From assembly GCF_001027925.1 (NCBI RefSeq), contig NZ_LECT01000044.1, forward strand, positions 372,001 to 436,000: a DNA stretch of 64,000 nt. Direction: 5' to 3'. The position numbers and the translations under genes were made by a program. The DNA comes from Rhodopirellula islandica (GTDB lineage: Bacteria; Planctomycetota; Planctomycetia; Pirellulales; Pirellulaceae). Below, in pieces: positions 1 to 8,824 of the stretch. Position 1 is the first letter of the stretch; each line of letters opens with the position of its first letter. Under the pieces are notes generated by a model. The model did not search any database. It saw nothing but the letters and a program-made list of their open reading frames with translations, and was not told the DNA's origin.

Positions 1-1296
1 ACGTTGGTCAAAGAGTTCTTGCAAGACCAAAAGGATCTCACCAGTCCCGCGGAGATGTTTGGCGACAGTGCTCTCACGCCGGAGGGGTTGTTGAAAGCCT
101 ATGTCGGTTTTCTTCAGCATGACCTGGCGGCACTTTCCGAACGTCGCAAGGAACTGACGTATCTGGCTGCTGACGCAGAGACAAAAGCGAAAGAACTGAT
201 CGAGTACGAACTCACGGACATGATCTTGCAAAAGAAGATCGGCCGACAAGAGGCGTTGTTTGAAGGCGTTGTTCAACAACTGCGAGCGTTGGATACCGCC
301 AGTGGATTGACAGGGTATCTGTATGAGTTCCTGGCTGTTCCGCGAACGGGTGAAAAGTCTTGGCCAAAGCTGCCCTTGTGCGGCTTGGGTGGATTGATGT
401 TGGGACTGTTTTCGGGATTGTTCCTGGCGGTTGCCAATGACGTTCGTGATGGACGATTCCGATCGGCTGCTGAACTGGATGATGCCATTGGATTGCCGAG
501 TCTCGGTCGAGTTGGCAAGCTGAACTCGATCAACCAAGGCATCAAGGGCCTGATTGCCACCGAGCTTTCGCCTGACGCCGAAGCTTTCCGGTTGGGACGC
601 ACTGTTTTGCTGCCCGATATTCGAAGCGGAAGCGTACGCACGATTGGTTTCACCAGCCCCATGCAGGGTGATGGGAAGTCGACCGTGGTTTCTAATTTTG
701 CGGTCTCGTTTTCTCAGGTTGGATTGAAGGTGTTGGTCATCGATGCCGACCTTCGCCGTCCCAGTGCTCATCGCTACTTCAGTCTTGGCAAAGAAGATGG
801 TCTGTGCGATGTCCTCGAAGACCGTCTTGAGATCTCTGAGGCGATCAAAGCAACCGAAGCTGACAACGTGTTTGTGATGACCTCCGGGTCGTCCAGTCAC
901 ACACCAGCGGAATTGTTGCAGTCGCAACGACTCGACGAAGTTCTGGCAGTCGTCAAAGAAGACTACGACCTCGTTCTGGTTGACTTGCCGCCTGTCTTGG
1001 CTGTCTCGGATCCAGTGGTGGTGATGCCCCGTTTGGACGGTGGCATTCTGGTGGTCAAAGTCGCCAATGTTCGCCGCGATGAAGTGGTCAACACGCTCCG
1101 CCGGATCGACAGTTCTGGTGGGGAGATGCTCGGTTGCATGCTCAACGCCTTTGGTGCCGGGAAGAAGTTCGACTCCGATGGTGGCTACTACGGTTACTAC
1201 AAGAGTGACTACACCCGACCGACATCGTCAGCAACCCGTCAGGCTGCACCGAAAGCAGCCACCATTTCTGCCAACGGCCAGCCAAAATCAAAGTAG
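1..1296 (+). CDS. Exopolysaccharide tyrosine autokinase (BY-kinase), 5'-truncated
   Basis: The reading frame is open from the first base, so the N-terminal Wzz-like part lies outside the window. What remains is a coiled N-terminal stretch, one membrane segment (about residues 123-146, counting from position 4) and a cytoplasmic ATPase domain. Walker A SPMQGDGKST is at 218-227, Walker A' VLVIDADLRRPS starts at 243 and Walker B LVDLPP has its Asp at 327. The C-terminus carries a tyrosine cluster YYGYYKSDY from 395. This is the arrangement of a fused Wzc/CapB-type bacterial tyrosine kinase, which controls chain length and export of surface polysaccharide by cyclic autophosphorylation of its tyrosines. 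It is convergent with the exporter gene at 1558-2886. Family assignment is firm; the polysaccharide is unknown. Confidence 0.93.
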   Translation, partial: TLVKEFLQDQKDLTSPAEMFGDSALTPEGLLKAYVGFLQHDLAALSERRKELTYLAADAETKAKELIEYELTDMILQKKIGRQEALFEGVVQQLRALDTASGLTGYLYEFLAVPRTGEKSWPKLPLCGLGGLMLGLFSGLFLAVANDVRDGRFRSAAELDDAIGLPSLGRVGKLNSINQGIKGLIATELSPDAEAFRLGRTVLLPDIRSGSVRTIGFTSPMQGDGKSTVVSNFAVSFSQVGLKVLVIDADLRRPSAHRYFSLGKEDGLCDVLEDRLEISEAIKATEADNVFVMTSGSSSHTPAELLQSQRLDEVLAVVKEDYDLVLVDLPPVLAVSDPVVVMPRLDGGILVVKVANVRRDEVVNTLRRIDSSGGEMLGCMLNAFGAGKKFDSDGGYYGYYKSDYTRPTSSATRQAAPKAATISANGQPKSK

Positions 1297-1332
1297 AACG
1301 ATTGTCCCCAATTGCATCCGTGGGTGGATGCC

Positions 1333-1460
1333 AAGTAGGTACGCAGTTGTCATCGGGTATGTGAGCCGTTTGGCGTTAGCCACGGTTTCCACGCACAACC
1401 GGGGGGCAGCGCGCCAAACGACGCACCGAATTCAACCCAATCGTTCCTGCCTACCTGCTT
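1333..1460 (+). repeat. 128-bp palindromic intergenic element, copy 1
   Basis: This is an imperfect inverted repeat: the left end AAGTAGGTACGCAG mirrors the right end CTGCCTACCTGCTT. Inside is the unit ATGTGAGCCGTTTGGCGTTAGC (from 1359), and a second, inverted version of the same unit follows (CAACCGG to CGCCAAACG, about 1396-1420). Related copies lie at 38528-38656 and 56148-56275 in this window. No coding capacity is apparent. The size and inverted ends resemble a MITE or REP-type element. Confidence 0.75.
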
Positions 1461-1497
1461 CGAATCCAACATCGAGCAATGGATGTGAATCAATGAA

Positions 1498-1534
1498 AAA
1501 AGGCCGCGAACATGAATCTTGTTCGCGGCCTTTT
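1498..1534. terminator. Bidirectional rho-independent terminator
   Basis: A perfect 15-bp inverted repeat, AAAAGGCCGCGAACA and TGTTCGCGGCCTTTT, is separated by a 7-base loop. It carries an A tract on the left and a T tract on the right, so it can terminate transcription from both sides. It lies between the convergent BY-kinase gene and the export lipoprotein gene. Confidence 0.9.
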
Positions 1535-1557
1535 GGCTATGGCTGGTCAACCGAAGA

Positions 1558-2886
1558 TCAGTCGCCGCGTGTGAGGGAAACCAAGATCGAATCGCCACTG
1601 AAGTAGTTCAGGAACCCGTTGAAGAAGGCTCCGCCTGGTTTTTGTTGCAACATCACCACGTCATCGGGAAGGATTCGAATGCGTTCTTTTGAGTCTTTCA
1701 TCGCACGATCGAGGTCGCAACGAATTGTCATTTGACGACCGTCGGGCAGAGTGCGAAGAATCAAAACTCGGCTGGGTTCACGAAGGTAGCCAGGGGTTCC
1801 GCCTGCCAGGACACTTCCATCGCGTCCAAGAGGACCACCCGCCGATCCGCTGGCCAGAGCAATCGCTTCGATCACATCGACGTCTTGGTCACGTGGCAAT
1901 GGCACACGACCACCAGGAAGCAGTCCACCGGAAATGAAGTATTCGTTGCGACGTGGGATGAAGACCACGTCACCCTCTTCCAAGATCACATCTTCTTGCG
2001 TGAACGGAAGGCTGTCGCAAGGGCATCCAGCGAGCGGGATGCGAATGACACCCGCATTGCACTGCCCACCTTCGCCACCGGAGACGATGCTCTGCAGCTG
2101 TCCACCGCTGATGAAGCTGTTGTTGAGTCCTGCACTGGCACGGATCACGTACAGTTCACGAGCCGCGTCTGTGCCGGGCAATCCGCCCGTCGAGGCCAGG
2201 GCGTGCAACACGTCGTTTTCATAGATCGGCAAGTCAATCACTTCGCCGGAGCCACGATGGATTTCATCAACCGCTTGAGGCGAAACCAAGGCGACCGCAG
2301 TGCTTGGCGTGTCTTCGCGAAGCACCACGACGCGTTTCACACGTGGGATCAGCAGATCCACCGTGACCCGTTCCTTGCCTTCTTGGACGACTTCTTCTTC
2401 AATCAAACGATTGGTGACTCGCTCGATTGCTTCGTTCATCGTCAGGCGATTGACATCCAGCCGGCCGATGATCGGAAGCGTGATGCTGCCGTCGGCGTCA
2501 ACCTGAATGGGAAGGCCAGTGGTTGGTGCAACGACACTGCCGCGTGGTGGGTAGTAACGCTGGTTGACAGCCTGGGTCCGTTGTTGAACGGGCGTCTCAT
2601 CTTCGTTGGGTGGGAACACCCCGAAGACATAAACGCTGAGTGTGTCGCCAGCTGCAATCCGGTGGGCTGCTGGTTTCGGTTGTCCAAGCGTTGCATAAGG
2701 CAATGGGCCCAGATCTTCACGTGAGCAAGCAAACAGTTCTGGGTCGAGCCGGTGGGCAGGAACCGCGTGAGCGGCTGATGAAACCAAGTGTTGGTGACAG
2801 CCAGTGGTGCTGATCGCAGCCAGTGCAAGCAATCCGCATGCGGTCTGTGCCACGCTTTTCAGAATCGATTCTTTTGAGCGAGTCAT
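1558..2886 (-). CDS. Polysaccharide export lipoprotein (Wza-like, SLBB)
   Basis: The product is a 442-residue outer-membrane export protein. I chose the ATG at 2886 because it is preceded by GAAGGGA and begins a lipoprotein signal: basic residues, a hydrophobic stretch, then STTGC with Cys30 as the likely lipidation site. The polysaccharide-export domain follows (AGDTLSVYVFG at about 80-89), then SLBB-like segments with the recurrent EGDVVFIPRR and PDDVVMLQQ patterns. Such proteins form the outer-membrane channel of Wzx/Wzy systems and work with the BY-kinase encoded convergently. A longer frame to 2970 exists but would bury the signal peptide. The gene follows the lipoprotein gene at 2951-3838 by 64 bases, so they are probably co-transcribed. 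Confidence 0.9.
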   Translation of the reverse strand: MTRSKESILKSVAQTACGLLALAAISTTGCHQHLVSSAAHAVPAHRLDPELFACSREDLGPLPYATLGQPKPAAHRIAAGDTLSVYVFGVFPPNEDETPVQQRTQAVNQRYYPPRGSVVAPTTGLPIQVDADGSITLPIIGRLDVNRLTMNEAIERVTNRLIEEEVVQEGKERVTVDLLIPRVKRVVVLREDTPSTAVALVSPQAVDEIHRGSGEVIDLPIYENDVLHALASTGGLPGTDAARELYVIRASAGLNNSFISGGQLQSIVSGGEGGQCNAGVIRIPLAGCPCDSLPFTQEDVILEEGDVVFIPRRNEYFISGGLLPGGRVPLPRDQDVDVIEAIALASGSAGGPLGRDGSVLAGGTPGYLREPSRVLILRTLPDGRQMTIRCDLDRAMKDSKERIRILPDDVVMLQQKPGGAFFNGFLNYFSGDSILVSLTRGD

Positions 2887-2950
2887 TGCTGAGTCCCTTC
2901 GCAATGCAAGGAATGTATGTGTGATGAGTGTTGCAAAAACGGGAACTCGA

Positions 2951-3838
2951 CTATTCGGCGAGTTTGACAACCGGTTCGGTTTCGATCATTTCAAAGAAGC
3001 CGGCGGGCAAGGCGATGGCGTTGCCGCTGGCGTCGTTCAATTCCGTGGTTGCCTTCAAACTTTGGGCAATCGGCTCCGCCATGCGGACGATCGTTGTTCG
3101 AGCCGAAGCAGGTTTGGCCTCGATCGATCGAACGTTCTTTCTCGCAACGAGTTCTGGCTCGCTCGCAGGAGCTGATGGGCGAGTCACGGAACCGGCCGAG
3201 ACTTCGGTCGAAGACGGTTTGTTGCCATCTTCGGCGATGTTTGGAAGCACGCCGACTTCCAAGTTGGTTGCCGCATTCTTCTTTGCAGCGGCTGCTTGCA
3301 AATCGCTGAAGGATTTCTCGATGTCCGTCGTTTCGGCAGTCGGCATGGGAACCGGGGCCATTTCAATCATCTCGTCTGAAACCGGCATCCCCATCGTTGG
3401 CATGCCACAAGGCACACTGGTGCCATCGGCACAGGGTTCTTCGCAACGCGGGAACGGGCATTCGCAAGTTTCGAAAATACGAATGGTGTGTGTATCGGGG
3501 AACTGCTCAGCGCGAGCCGCACCGTCCTGCCATCCGCTGTAGTAGGCGTGACGTTTGTTGTCACAATCCTTGAGGATCTGGCCAGGCTTCCAGTAGCGAG
3601 CCGGGGCGACGGCCGGTGGGCAAGTGCTTCCGCCCGTGGAGACTTCGTAGAAGCCGTCGATCCAGCCCAGTTTGTAGTCGTGCGGGTAGCAGGACGAATC
3701 GGGGTTTCCACACTTGACGTACTGGACCATCGCCCGAGCCGATTGAGTGTGTTCGTAGCAGCAGTCGTCCAGCGATGCACAACCGCCGAACGGGACCAGC
3801 AGCAGCATGGTCGCTAAAAGTTTTCGTTTCATTTTCAT
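2951..3838 (-). CDS. Cys-rich lipoprotein of unknown function
   Basis: The protein has 295 residues and starts with a short basic region, a hydrophobic run and FGGC, so Cys20 is a likely lipid anchor. The next 130 residues are rich in Cys and aromatic residues (for example YVKCGNPDSSCYP, WKPGQILKDCD, ETCECPFPRCEEPC). The last half is low-complexity and Ala/Glu-rich. I do not recognise a catalytic domain. It sits directly upstream of the Wza-like gene on the same strand, so a role in envelope or polysaccharide export is plausible but rests only on position. A second ATG two codons downstream is an equally possible start. Confidence 0.7.
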   Translation of the reverse strand: MKMKRKLLATMLLLVPFGGCASLDDCCYEHTQSARAMVQYVKCGNPDSSCYPHDYKLGWIDGFYEVSTGGSTCPPAVAPARYWKPGQILKDCDNKRHAYYSGWQDGAARAEQFPDTHTIRIFETCECPFPRCEEPCADGTSVPCGMPTMGMPVSDEMIEMAPVPMPTAETTDIEKSFSDLQAAAAKKNAATNLEVGVLPNIAEDGNKPSSTEVSAGSVTRPSAPASEPELVARKNVRSIEAKPASARTTIVRMAEPIAQSLKATTELNDASGNAIALPAGFFEMIETEPVVKLAE

Positions 3839-4266
3839 ACTTGCACCGTGGCTCGTTCGAGGCCCGTAGATGGGGATCGCTACCGGTGTTTTCGGAAAGT
3901 CAAGCGAATTGCGAGCGGAGAAGTCGAGAAAAGACGGTCGAATACCAATCCCCCCATCGTGCGAGCTTTAAAATCGGATTGAGCCCGACAGTCCGCAAAG
4001 TCTGCCTGCTTGGCAGAGTCGTTTGAGGTTCAGTCCTGAAGCCAGTTTGAATCGTCGTCCCGTCTTTCTCTCGTAGGCCGGATCAAGCTGCTTCCGTGCC
4101 GCTCCGGCATCTGAGTGAACCGCGCAAGCGATTTTTTGTCGGATGTGCGTCGCAGAGCCTTCCGGGTTCCACTACGACACGTGGTTGTGCGGTTGACTAA
4201 ACTCAACGGAACGTTCCGCTCATCGACTTGGCTTATCTCCCCCCTTCCTTCGACTTTCCCCTGCAC
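3839..4266. other. Divergent intergenic region
   Basis: This stretch separates the lipoprotein gene (reverse) from the polymerase/ligase gene (forward) and must hold promoters for both. I see no convincing open frame, repeat or strong hairpin. If the TTG at 4228 is the true start of the next gene, the region ends there. Confidence 0.5.
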
Positions 4267-5679
4267 ATGCTCACCGCTGAAATCTCGTTCTGGATCATGC
4301 TGGCCGTGTCGCTGGGGTTCGCAGGATGGTTCGGTTGGAAGCACGGCAAGCACTCCGCATTAGGGGCTGGGATGGCTGCCTCGCTACTCGCCGGGACGTG
4401 GTTCGAAATCGTCGTGCTGGACACTCGGATCAACGTCACCATGGCGACTGCGATCGTGCTTCTCGTGGTCTATTGCACGCACTCGTGGCACGAGATCTTT
4501 CGTTTGTTGGGGCCGCTCGATTACTTGATCGGAGCCATCACAATCTGGCATGTCGTCGTGGATACCTACTACGGAGAGCAACCACTCGCCGTTGCGGCGC
4601 AAGCCTACGGACAATGGATGCTGCCCTACGCAGCGGGACGCTACGCCTTCCTGCATCGAGAATCACTGCCAAGGCTTGCCCCGATCTTCGCCGTCGTGGG
4701 TGCGATCATATCAGTGCTTTGCCTGGCGGAATCCTGGACCGGCATCAATCTCTGGGAAACGGTCTTCACACCACGAGATGATCTGGTGCGTTTTGGTGGC
4801 CAATTGCGTTACGGGATCGCTTATCGCGCTTGTGGACCCACTCGCCACGCAATCTTCCTGAGCAACGTGCTGCTCACGCTCGTCCCCTTTGCAGTGTTGA
4901 TGACTCAGAGGGGAATGGATTGGTTTCCAAAGCTGAGGAAGTGGAATCGATGGCTCGGTCCCGGCCTTCTGATCGTGCTTGTGTTGGGAGTGGCTTCCTC
5001 AATCTCACGCGGTCCAATCGTTACGCTGGTCCTGGCGGCTTGCTTCGCGATTGCCTGGCTTTATCGCCCAGCCGCGTGGACATTGCTTGCAATCTTCCTC
5101 GGTTCAGCGGGATGGATTGCCAGTGATTGGGACGGATTTGTCCGCCTGCTCGAAACGGATTCCAATGACCGAAAGAAGGCAGCGGTGCTCGTCGTTGATG
5201 AGCAGGAGGAGGCCATTGTCTACACCGGAACCCGCAACCGGTTGGTCAATTTGCAGGTCTATGTGCCGATCGTTGTCGAGGGAGGCCCGTTGGGTTATGG
5301 AACCGTCGACAGCACCGGATTCCCACCCGAAAACCTACCCGGATTGCCAACTGATCCAACAGTACGCCAGCGACTAGGGGTTGTTGACAATGCATTCTTG
5401 AACAATGGGTTGCGTTTTGGCTGGGTTGGATTGGCCTTGTTCACAGGCTTGTTCATCGCAGCTGCATCGACCGCATTCCAACTCTCCCGTCGAGCCAGCA
5501 CCTACTTCTTCCCGCTTGACCAACGTTACTTTGTCATTTCTACAACGCTCTTTGTTGCATTGGTCTTTGAAGTGGTCACTGTGTTTTGGTCTTATGACTA
5601 TGCCTTCTGGACGCTTTCTGCGTTTGGATCGATTGCTGGTCTGTCATCGCAAATGAAGCGGATAGCAGTTGTAACGTGA
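4267..5679 (+). CDS. O-antigen ligase/polymerase family membrane protein
   Basis: The product is a polytopic inner-membrane protein of about 470 residues with ten or more hydrophobic segments. A large soluble loop lies in the C-terminal half (around ETDSNDRKKAAV to PTVRQRLGVVDN). The sequence SISRGPIVTLVLA (Arg248) resembles the conserved S-x-SRG of the Wzy_C/O-antigen ligase family, and the following loop contains the usual HNxxL-like segment in the form VDNAFLNNGL. The enzyme would join or polymerise undecaprenyl-linked repeat units at the periplasmic face. The start is uncertain: TTG at 4228 gives 13 extra residues, and neither start has a good ribosome site. Confidence 0.75.
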   Translation: MLTAEISFWIMLAVSLGFAGWFGWKHGKHSALGAGMAASLLAGTWFEIVVLDTRINVTMATAIVLLVVYCTHSWHEIFRLLGPLDYLIGAITIWHVVVDTYYGEQPLAVAAQAYGQWMLPYAAGRYAFLHRESLPRLAPIFAVVGAIISVLCLAESWTGINLWETVFTPRDDLVRFGGQLRYGIAYRACGPTRHAIFLSNVLLTLVPFAVLMTQRGMDWFPKLRKWNRWLGPGLLIVLVLGVASSISRGPIVTLVLAACFAIAWLYRPAAWTLLAIFLGSAGWIASDWDGFVRLLETDSNDRKKAAVLVVDEQEEAIVYTGTRNRLVNLQVYVPIVVEGGPLGYGTVDSTGFPPENLPGLPTDPTVRQRLGVVDNAFLNNGLRFGWVGLALFTGLFIAAASTAFQLSRRASTYFFPLDQRYFVISTTLFVALVFEVVTVFWSYDYAFWTLSAFGSIAGLSSQMKRIAVVT

Positions 5680-6213
5680 TAGATTGGTCGTTCAATATTG
5701 GCTCATTCGTGATCTTAGACGGTATAGATCAAACTACGGAATTTCCCAATGGCTCTGGATTGGAGGGGAATTTATTTCTATCGTTGAAGGCGACGGGGAA
5801 ATATGGACCGGCTGCCATTAGGGTTTGTCTTGCGTGGTGAACCCTGCGGACGTGGTGAACCGACGAATGGGGGGGGCGGTTTTGCTCTTGACACTCACTC
5901 TCGTCGCAAGAAGATCCATGCTGTACAGGCCGCTTTTCGCGGCGAAACGCTGTTGAACGTATCCAACCGGATTGCAATTGCGCGTTTTCTGCGAACTGAT
6001 GATGCCTTTCAAGCCGGTCGAAGTAAACTTGGTCGCATATGGCCCCGCTTCGCCGTTGTTCCTTCTTGTGGTCAAATGGATTTCACTGTATGTGGTGACT
6101 GTCGATGAGCTCCACGTCTCAACTGACGGAATCGCAAGCCAACTATGACCTAGATGTCTTTCATTCTGCAGCTAAGTGTCCAGTTAGCGTTTTCTTCGTT
6201 CAGCGTGTGATTT
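5680..6213. other. Non-coding gap inside the polysaccharide locus
   Basis: About 530 bases without a credible gene. Two small overlapping frames on opposite strands (5803-6108 and 5818-6075) have no recognisable product or ribosome site. An 8-base G run at about 5869 and a near-direct repeat of CGTGGTGAACC (about 5833 and 5850) are the only structures I noticed. It probably carries the promoter of the glycosyltransferase at 6214. Confidence 0.4.
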
Positions 6214-7251
6214 ATGCATGTTTCTAAGCCGGCAGTTACTATGGTGACCGTGCTGCCTCCGCCTAAAACTGGACAGACAACGGTCAGCGAGCTAATGGCC
6301 CAGGCTCTGAAAGGTGTCTGTCATCTAGTTGTGAAACCCATTCAGAAACAGTCAGCGATCGCTGTTCGATTTTGGAGTCTCTACAAGCACTTCGTGATAA
6401 CATGGACGGTGGTGAAGGTTGTCGTGGGGAAGCGTCCAGATTGGCTATACCTGGTTCCTGATTCGGGAATTGGGATGTGGGGGTCGGTCGTGTCCGCGTT
6501 GGTCGCTCGACTGGGTGGGGTTCGTTTGCTCGCGCATCATCATGTCTTTGCTTACTGTCGACAGCGCAGGTTGTCTGCTTCTGTCTTTTTTTGGATCGCG
6601 GGTCGCCGTTCACGCCACATCGTATTAGGGCGAAAGATGGTGGATGGGATTTGCGAGCATTACGGTCCTGGTATTGATACCGTGATATTGTCGAATCGCC
6701 TCTTCTTTGTGGACGAGACAGGTCAAGCGTTGAAACCCTGGCCCGCATCGATACGTCGCATTGGTTTCCTCAGCAACATAACGCAAGAGAAAGGGATCGC
6801 AGCATTTATGGAACTATGTTCCACGGTGCCGATCAACGCCACCATTGCAGGTCCAGCGGGAAATCTAAATACTCAAGCTGCGATTGACTGGTTCGTTGGT
6901 GAACTACCTGATCGCCGCAGCTATCTTGGTCCGGTTTATGGTGAGGCAAAAAAAGACTTTTTCGATTCGATCGATATGCTTGTCTTTCCAACCCGTTACA
7001 AGAACGAAGCAGAGCCTCTTGTGGTATATGAAGCACTTGATCGTGGAATTCCAGTTTTGGCGACCCCGATGGGCTGTATTCCTGATCAGTTGCCCACCGA
7101 AGGTGTCGCTCCGTCGGTCGATGAATTCGTGTTTTGGGCAGCCGCACAGATTGCTCAATGGCCCGCAAAAGCTCCCCAATGTTGGGTGGATGCTTTTGAG
7201 CCGAGTTCTGAGTCACTTGACAAAACGCTACAGCGAATCGTCGTGGAGTAG
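6214..7251 (+). CDS. Glycosyltransferase (GT-B fold, GT4-like)
   Basis: The product is a 345-residue glycosyltransferase. The C-terminal domain has the sequence RRIGFLSNITQEKGIAAF, where a donor-binding Rossmann domain begins. It ends with the E-x7-E signature of retaining GT4 enzymes (Glu265 and Glu273, EAEPLVVYE), followed by RGIPVLATPMGCIPDQL. It would transfer a nucleotide-sugar residue onto a lipid-linked repeat unit at the cytoplasmic face. The N-terminus has PPPKTGQTTVSELM, a glycine-poor acceptor loop. No partner sugar can be inferred. The gene stands apart from its neighbours and is convergent with the pyruvyltransferase-like gene at 7409-8668. Confidence 0.85.
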   Translation: MHVSKPAVTMVTVLPPPKTGQTTVSELMAQALKGVCHLVVKPIQKQSAIAVRFWSLYKHFVITWTVVKVVVGKRPDWLYLVPDSGIGMWGSVVSALVARLGGVRLLAHHHVFAYCRQRRLSASVFFWIAGRRSRHIVLGRKMVDGICEHYGPGIDTVILSNRLFFVDETGQALKPWPASIRRIGFLSNITQEKGIAAFMELCSTVPINATIAGPAGNLNTQAAIDWFVGELPDRRSYLGPVYGEAKKDFFDSIDMLVFPTRYKNEAEPLVVYEALDRGIPVLATPMGCIPDQLPTEGVAPSVDEFVFWAAAQIAQWPAKAPQCWVDAFEPSSESLDKTLQRIVVE

Positions 7252-7408
7252 CCGAGTGTGGTTCTGGTTGCTGCGTCCGGTCGGGCGGAGTTTGAACTTC
7301 GCAGCCGACGAGCAGTTCGCCATCTAGTGCCTGTACTAACTTGAGGCCCATTCTCATGAGAGTCTGGAGCGAACACCCAAGCATCTGGTCTCTTGATTTT
7401 GTCCTGTC

Positions 7409-8668
7409 TTAACTGGGAGTCAAGTTGTGCTGAGTAGCAAAGTCACGAAGGATGCTTTCGAACTTGGGAAAATTCAATCCTTCACGTGCCTTTTTCATCT
7501 GGTCGCTTGCTCGATCTCGATTCGAAATGTCGGCAGTGACGATGTCAATTATTTGTTGCGTGTTAAATGAGCCGATCTTATGAGAGCGGTGTGAAAGACC
7601 GAGGTCGCTCATGATCCCAGTTGTTTTGTGAGTGTATGCGATCGCGGTTGTTGGAACGTTCTGCAGCATCGCAAAAATACAGCTGTGGAATCGAGTGCCT
7701 AAAAAAGCGTCACATTGGTTGATCATTCCACGCATTGCTCCAGTGGAGCGATTTGCATCGTCGGCAACCACACTCGCACCCTCCTGCGATGCGTTTTGGG
7801 CGATCCGTTTCGCTAACGGCAGGTCGCTCGAGACTTGGTTCACTAATAGCACCGTGCAATCGTGGGCTTTGGAAAGTGTTTCCAGTACATGAGTCATCTT
7901 CTGTTCGTATTGCCGACGGTGCTCCTGGCGATTGGCTTCTTCTTTAAAGGGCCAGTCAACGACACTTGCGCCAATCAAGCGATCACCTGCGGAAATCCCT
8001 AGTTCACGAAGTGCTTGGTGTCCTGCTGTGGCATCTATCTGATCGTGCTCAAATGCTAGATCCGTAGTCCGAAACACTTGATGTGGGTTCAGTTGTAGTG
8101 ATTGAGTGAGGAAGTCGTACGTCGGTTGCTCTCTCGCGCAGATTAAGTCGCAGCGGCTCAGGACATGCCTGGTCAGTCGTTTCAGGTATTTTGATTTGAT
8201 CGGCCCGATTGTTTGCGGGGCCAAAATGACTGGTTTTCCAAAGCGCTTGGCCAAATGCAGTTGTAAAAGATTTCCGTAAATGGACACATTCACGTCGAGC
8301 AGGAATCCACCGGCGCTGCTAATCACTAGGTCACTGCGCCGAATCGCGTCAACGCCAGTGCGTTGCTGCATTGGTGGAAGCGGTAACGGCCAAGTGGAGG
8401 ACGGTATGTGGCTGTATAGGGAGATTCCAGCTGTGTTGATCGCGTTTTCAGCCCGTCTTAACCAGCGGTTTTCTGCATAGCTTCGCCCGGGTGGGGTGTT
8501 CCATTGCACGTCTGGAAAGTGAACTTGTTCAAGTTCTGGGAAGTGGGCAATTCCGGATACTTCGGCTTTGTCCCCAAACACGGAGCGCACCGAATGGTGG
8601 AGTGACTCCAGCAGCAGTGCATCACCACGATTGTAAGATCCGAATATATTGATCAGGGCGATTTTCAT
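7409..8668 (-). CDS. Polysaccharide pyruvyl transferase family protein
   Basis: The product has 419 residues. It starts MKIALINIFGSYNRGDALLL, the N-terminal pattern (NxGD) of the CsaB/WcaK family. The C-terminal part has GTRFHSCIFAMLQNVPTTAI, matching the conserved R-x-H-S motif and the following strand of the family's second domain. Members move pyruvate from phosphoenolpyruvate onto a sugar as a ketal, or have related roles in exopolysaccharide synthesis. A second member of the family is at 13592-14689. It is encoded opposite to the operon that starts at 8825, with a 156-base divergent promoter region. Acceptor sugar and true activity are not known. Confidence 0.85.
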   Translation of the reverse strand: MKIALINIFGSYNRGDALLLESLHHSVRSVFGDKAEVSGIAHFPELEQVHFPDVQWNTPPGRSYAENRWLRRAENAINTAGISLYSHIPSSTWPLPLPPMQQRTGVDAIRRSDLVISSAGGFLLDVNVSIYGNLLQLHLAKRFGKPVILAPQTIGPIKSKYLKRLTRHVLSRCDLICAREQPTYDFLTQSLQLNPHQVFRTTDLAFEHDQIDATAGHQALRELGISAGDRLIGASVVDWPFKEEANRQEHRRQYEQKMTHVLETLSKAHDCTVLLVNQVSSDLPLAKRIAQNASQEGASVVADDANRSTGAMRGMINQCDAFLGTRFHSCIFAMLQNVPTTAIAYTHKTTGIMSDLGLSHRSHKIGSFNTQQIIDIVTADISNRDRASDQMKKAREGLNFPKFESILRDFATQHNLTPS

Positions 8669-8824
8669 GGTTTTGCTAGTGCCGGCGAGACGGTATCTTG
8701 TCTTTCGATTGAGAATAGCTTGCCGCTCGAAATTTCTTCGATGAGTATTGTGGCAGCTTGTGAAGTTAGTCCGAAACGGTGCCTCTCATAGGTGCTTTAA
8801 GGTTAAATTGTAATTTATCGACGC

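Noticed and set aside
1452-1465. tRNA T-arm-like TTCGAATCC
   Set aside because: It is at the end of the palindromic element; no acceptor stem or anticodon arm can be built around it.
1040-1606. Forward frame across the end of the BY-kinase and the terminator
   Set aside because: It reads through the palindromic element and the bidirectional terminator and overlaps the kinase in another phase.
5803-6108. Small frame in the 5680-6213 gap, with an opposite-strand frame at 5818-6075
   Set aside because: Neither has a ribosome site, domain or plausible composition; they overlap each other.
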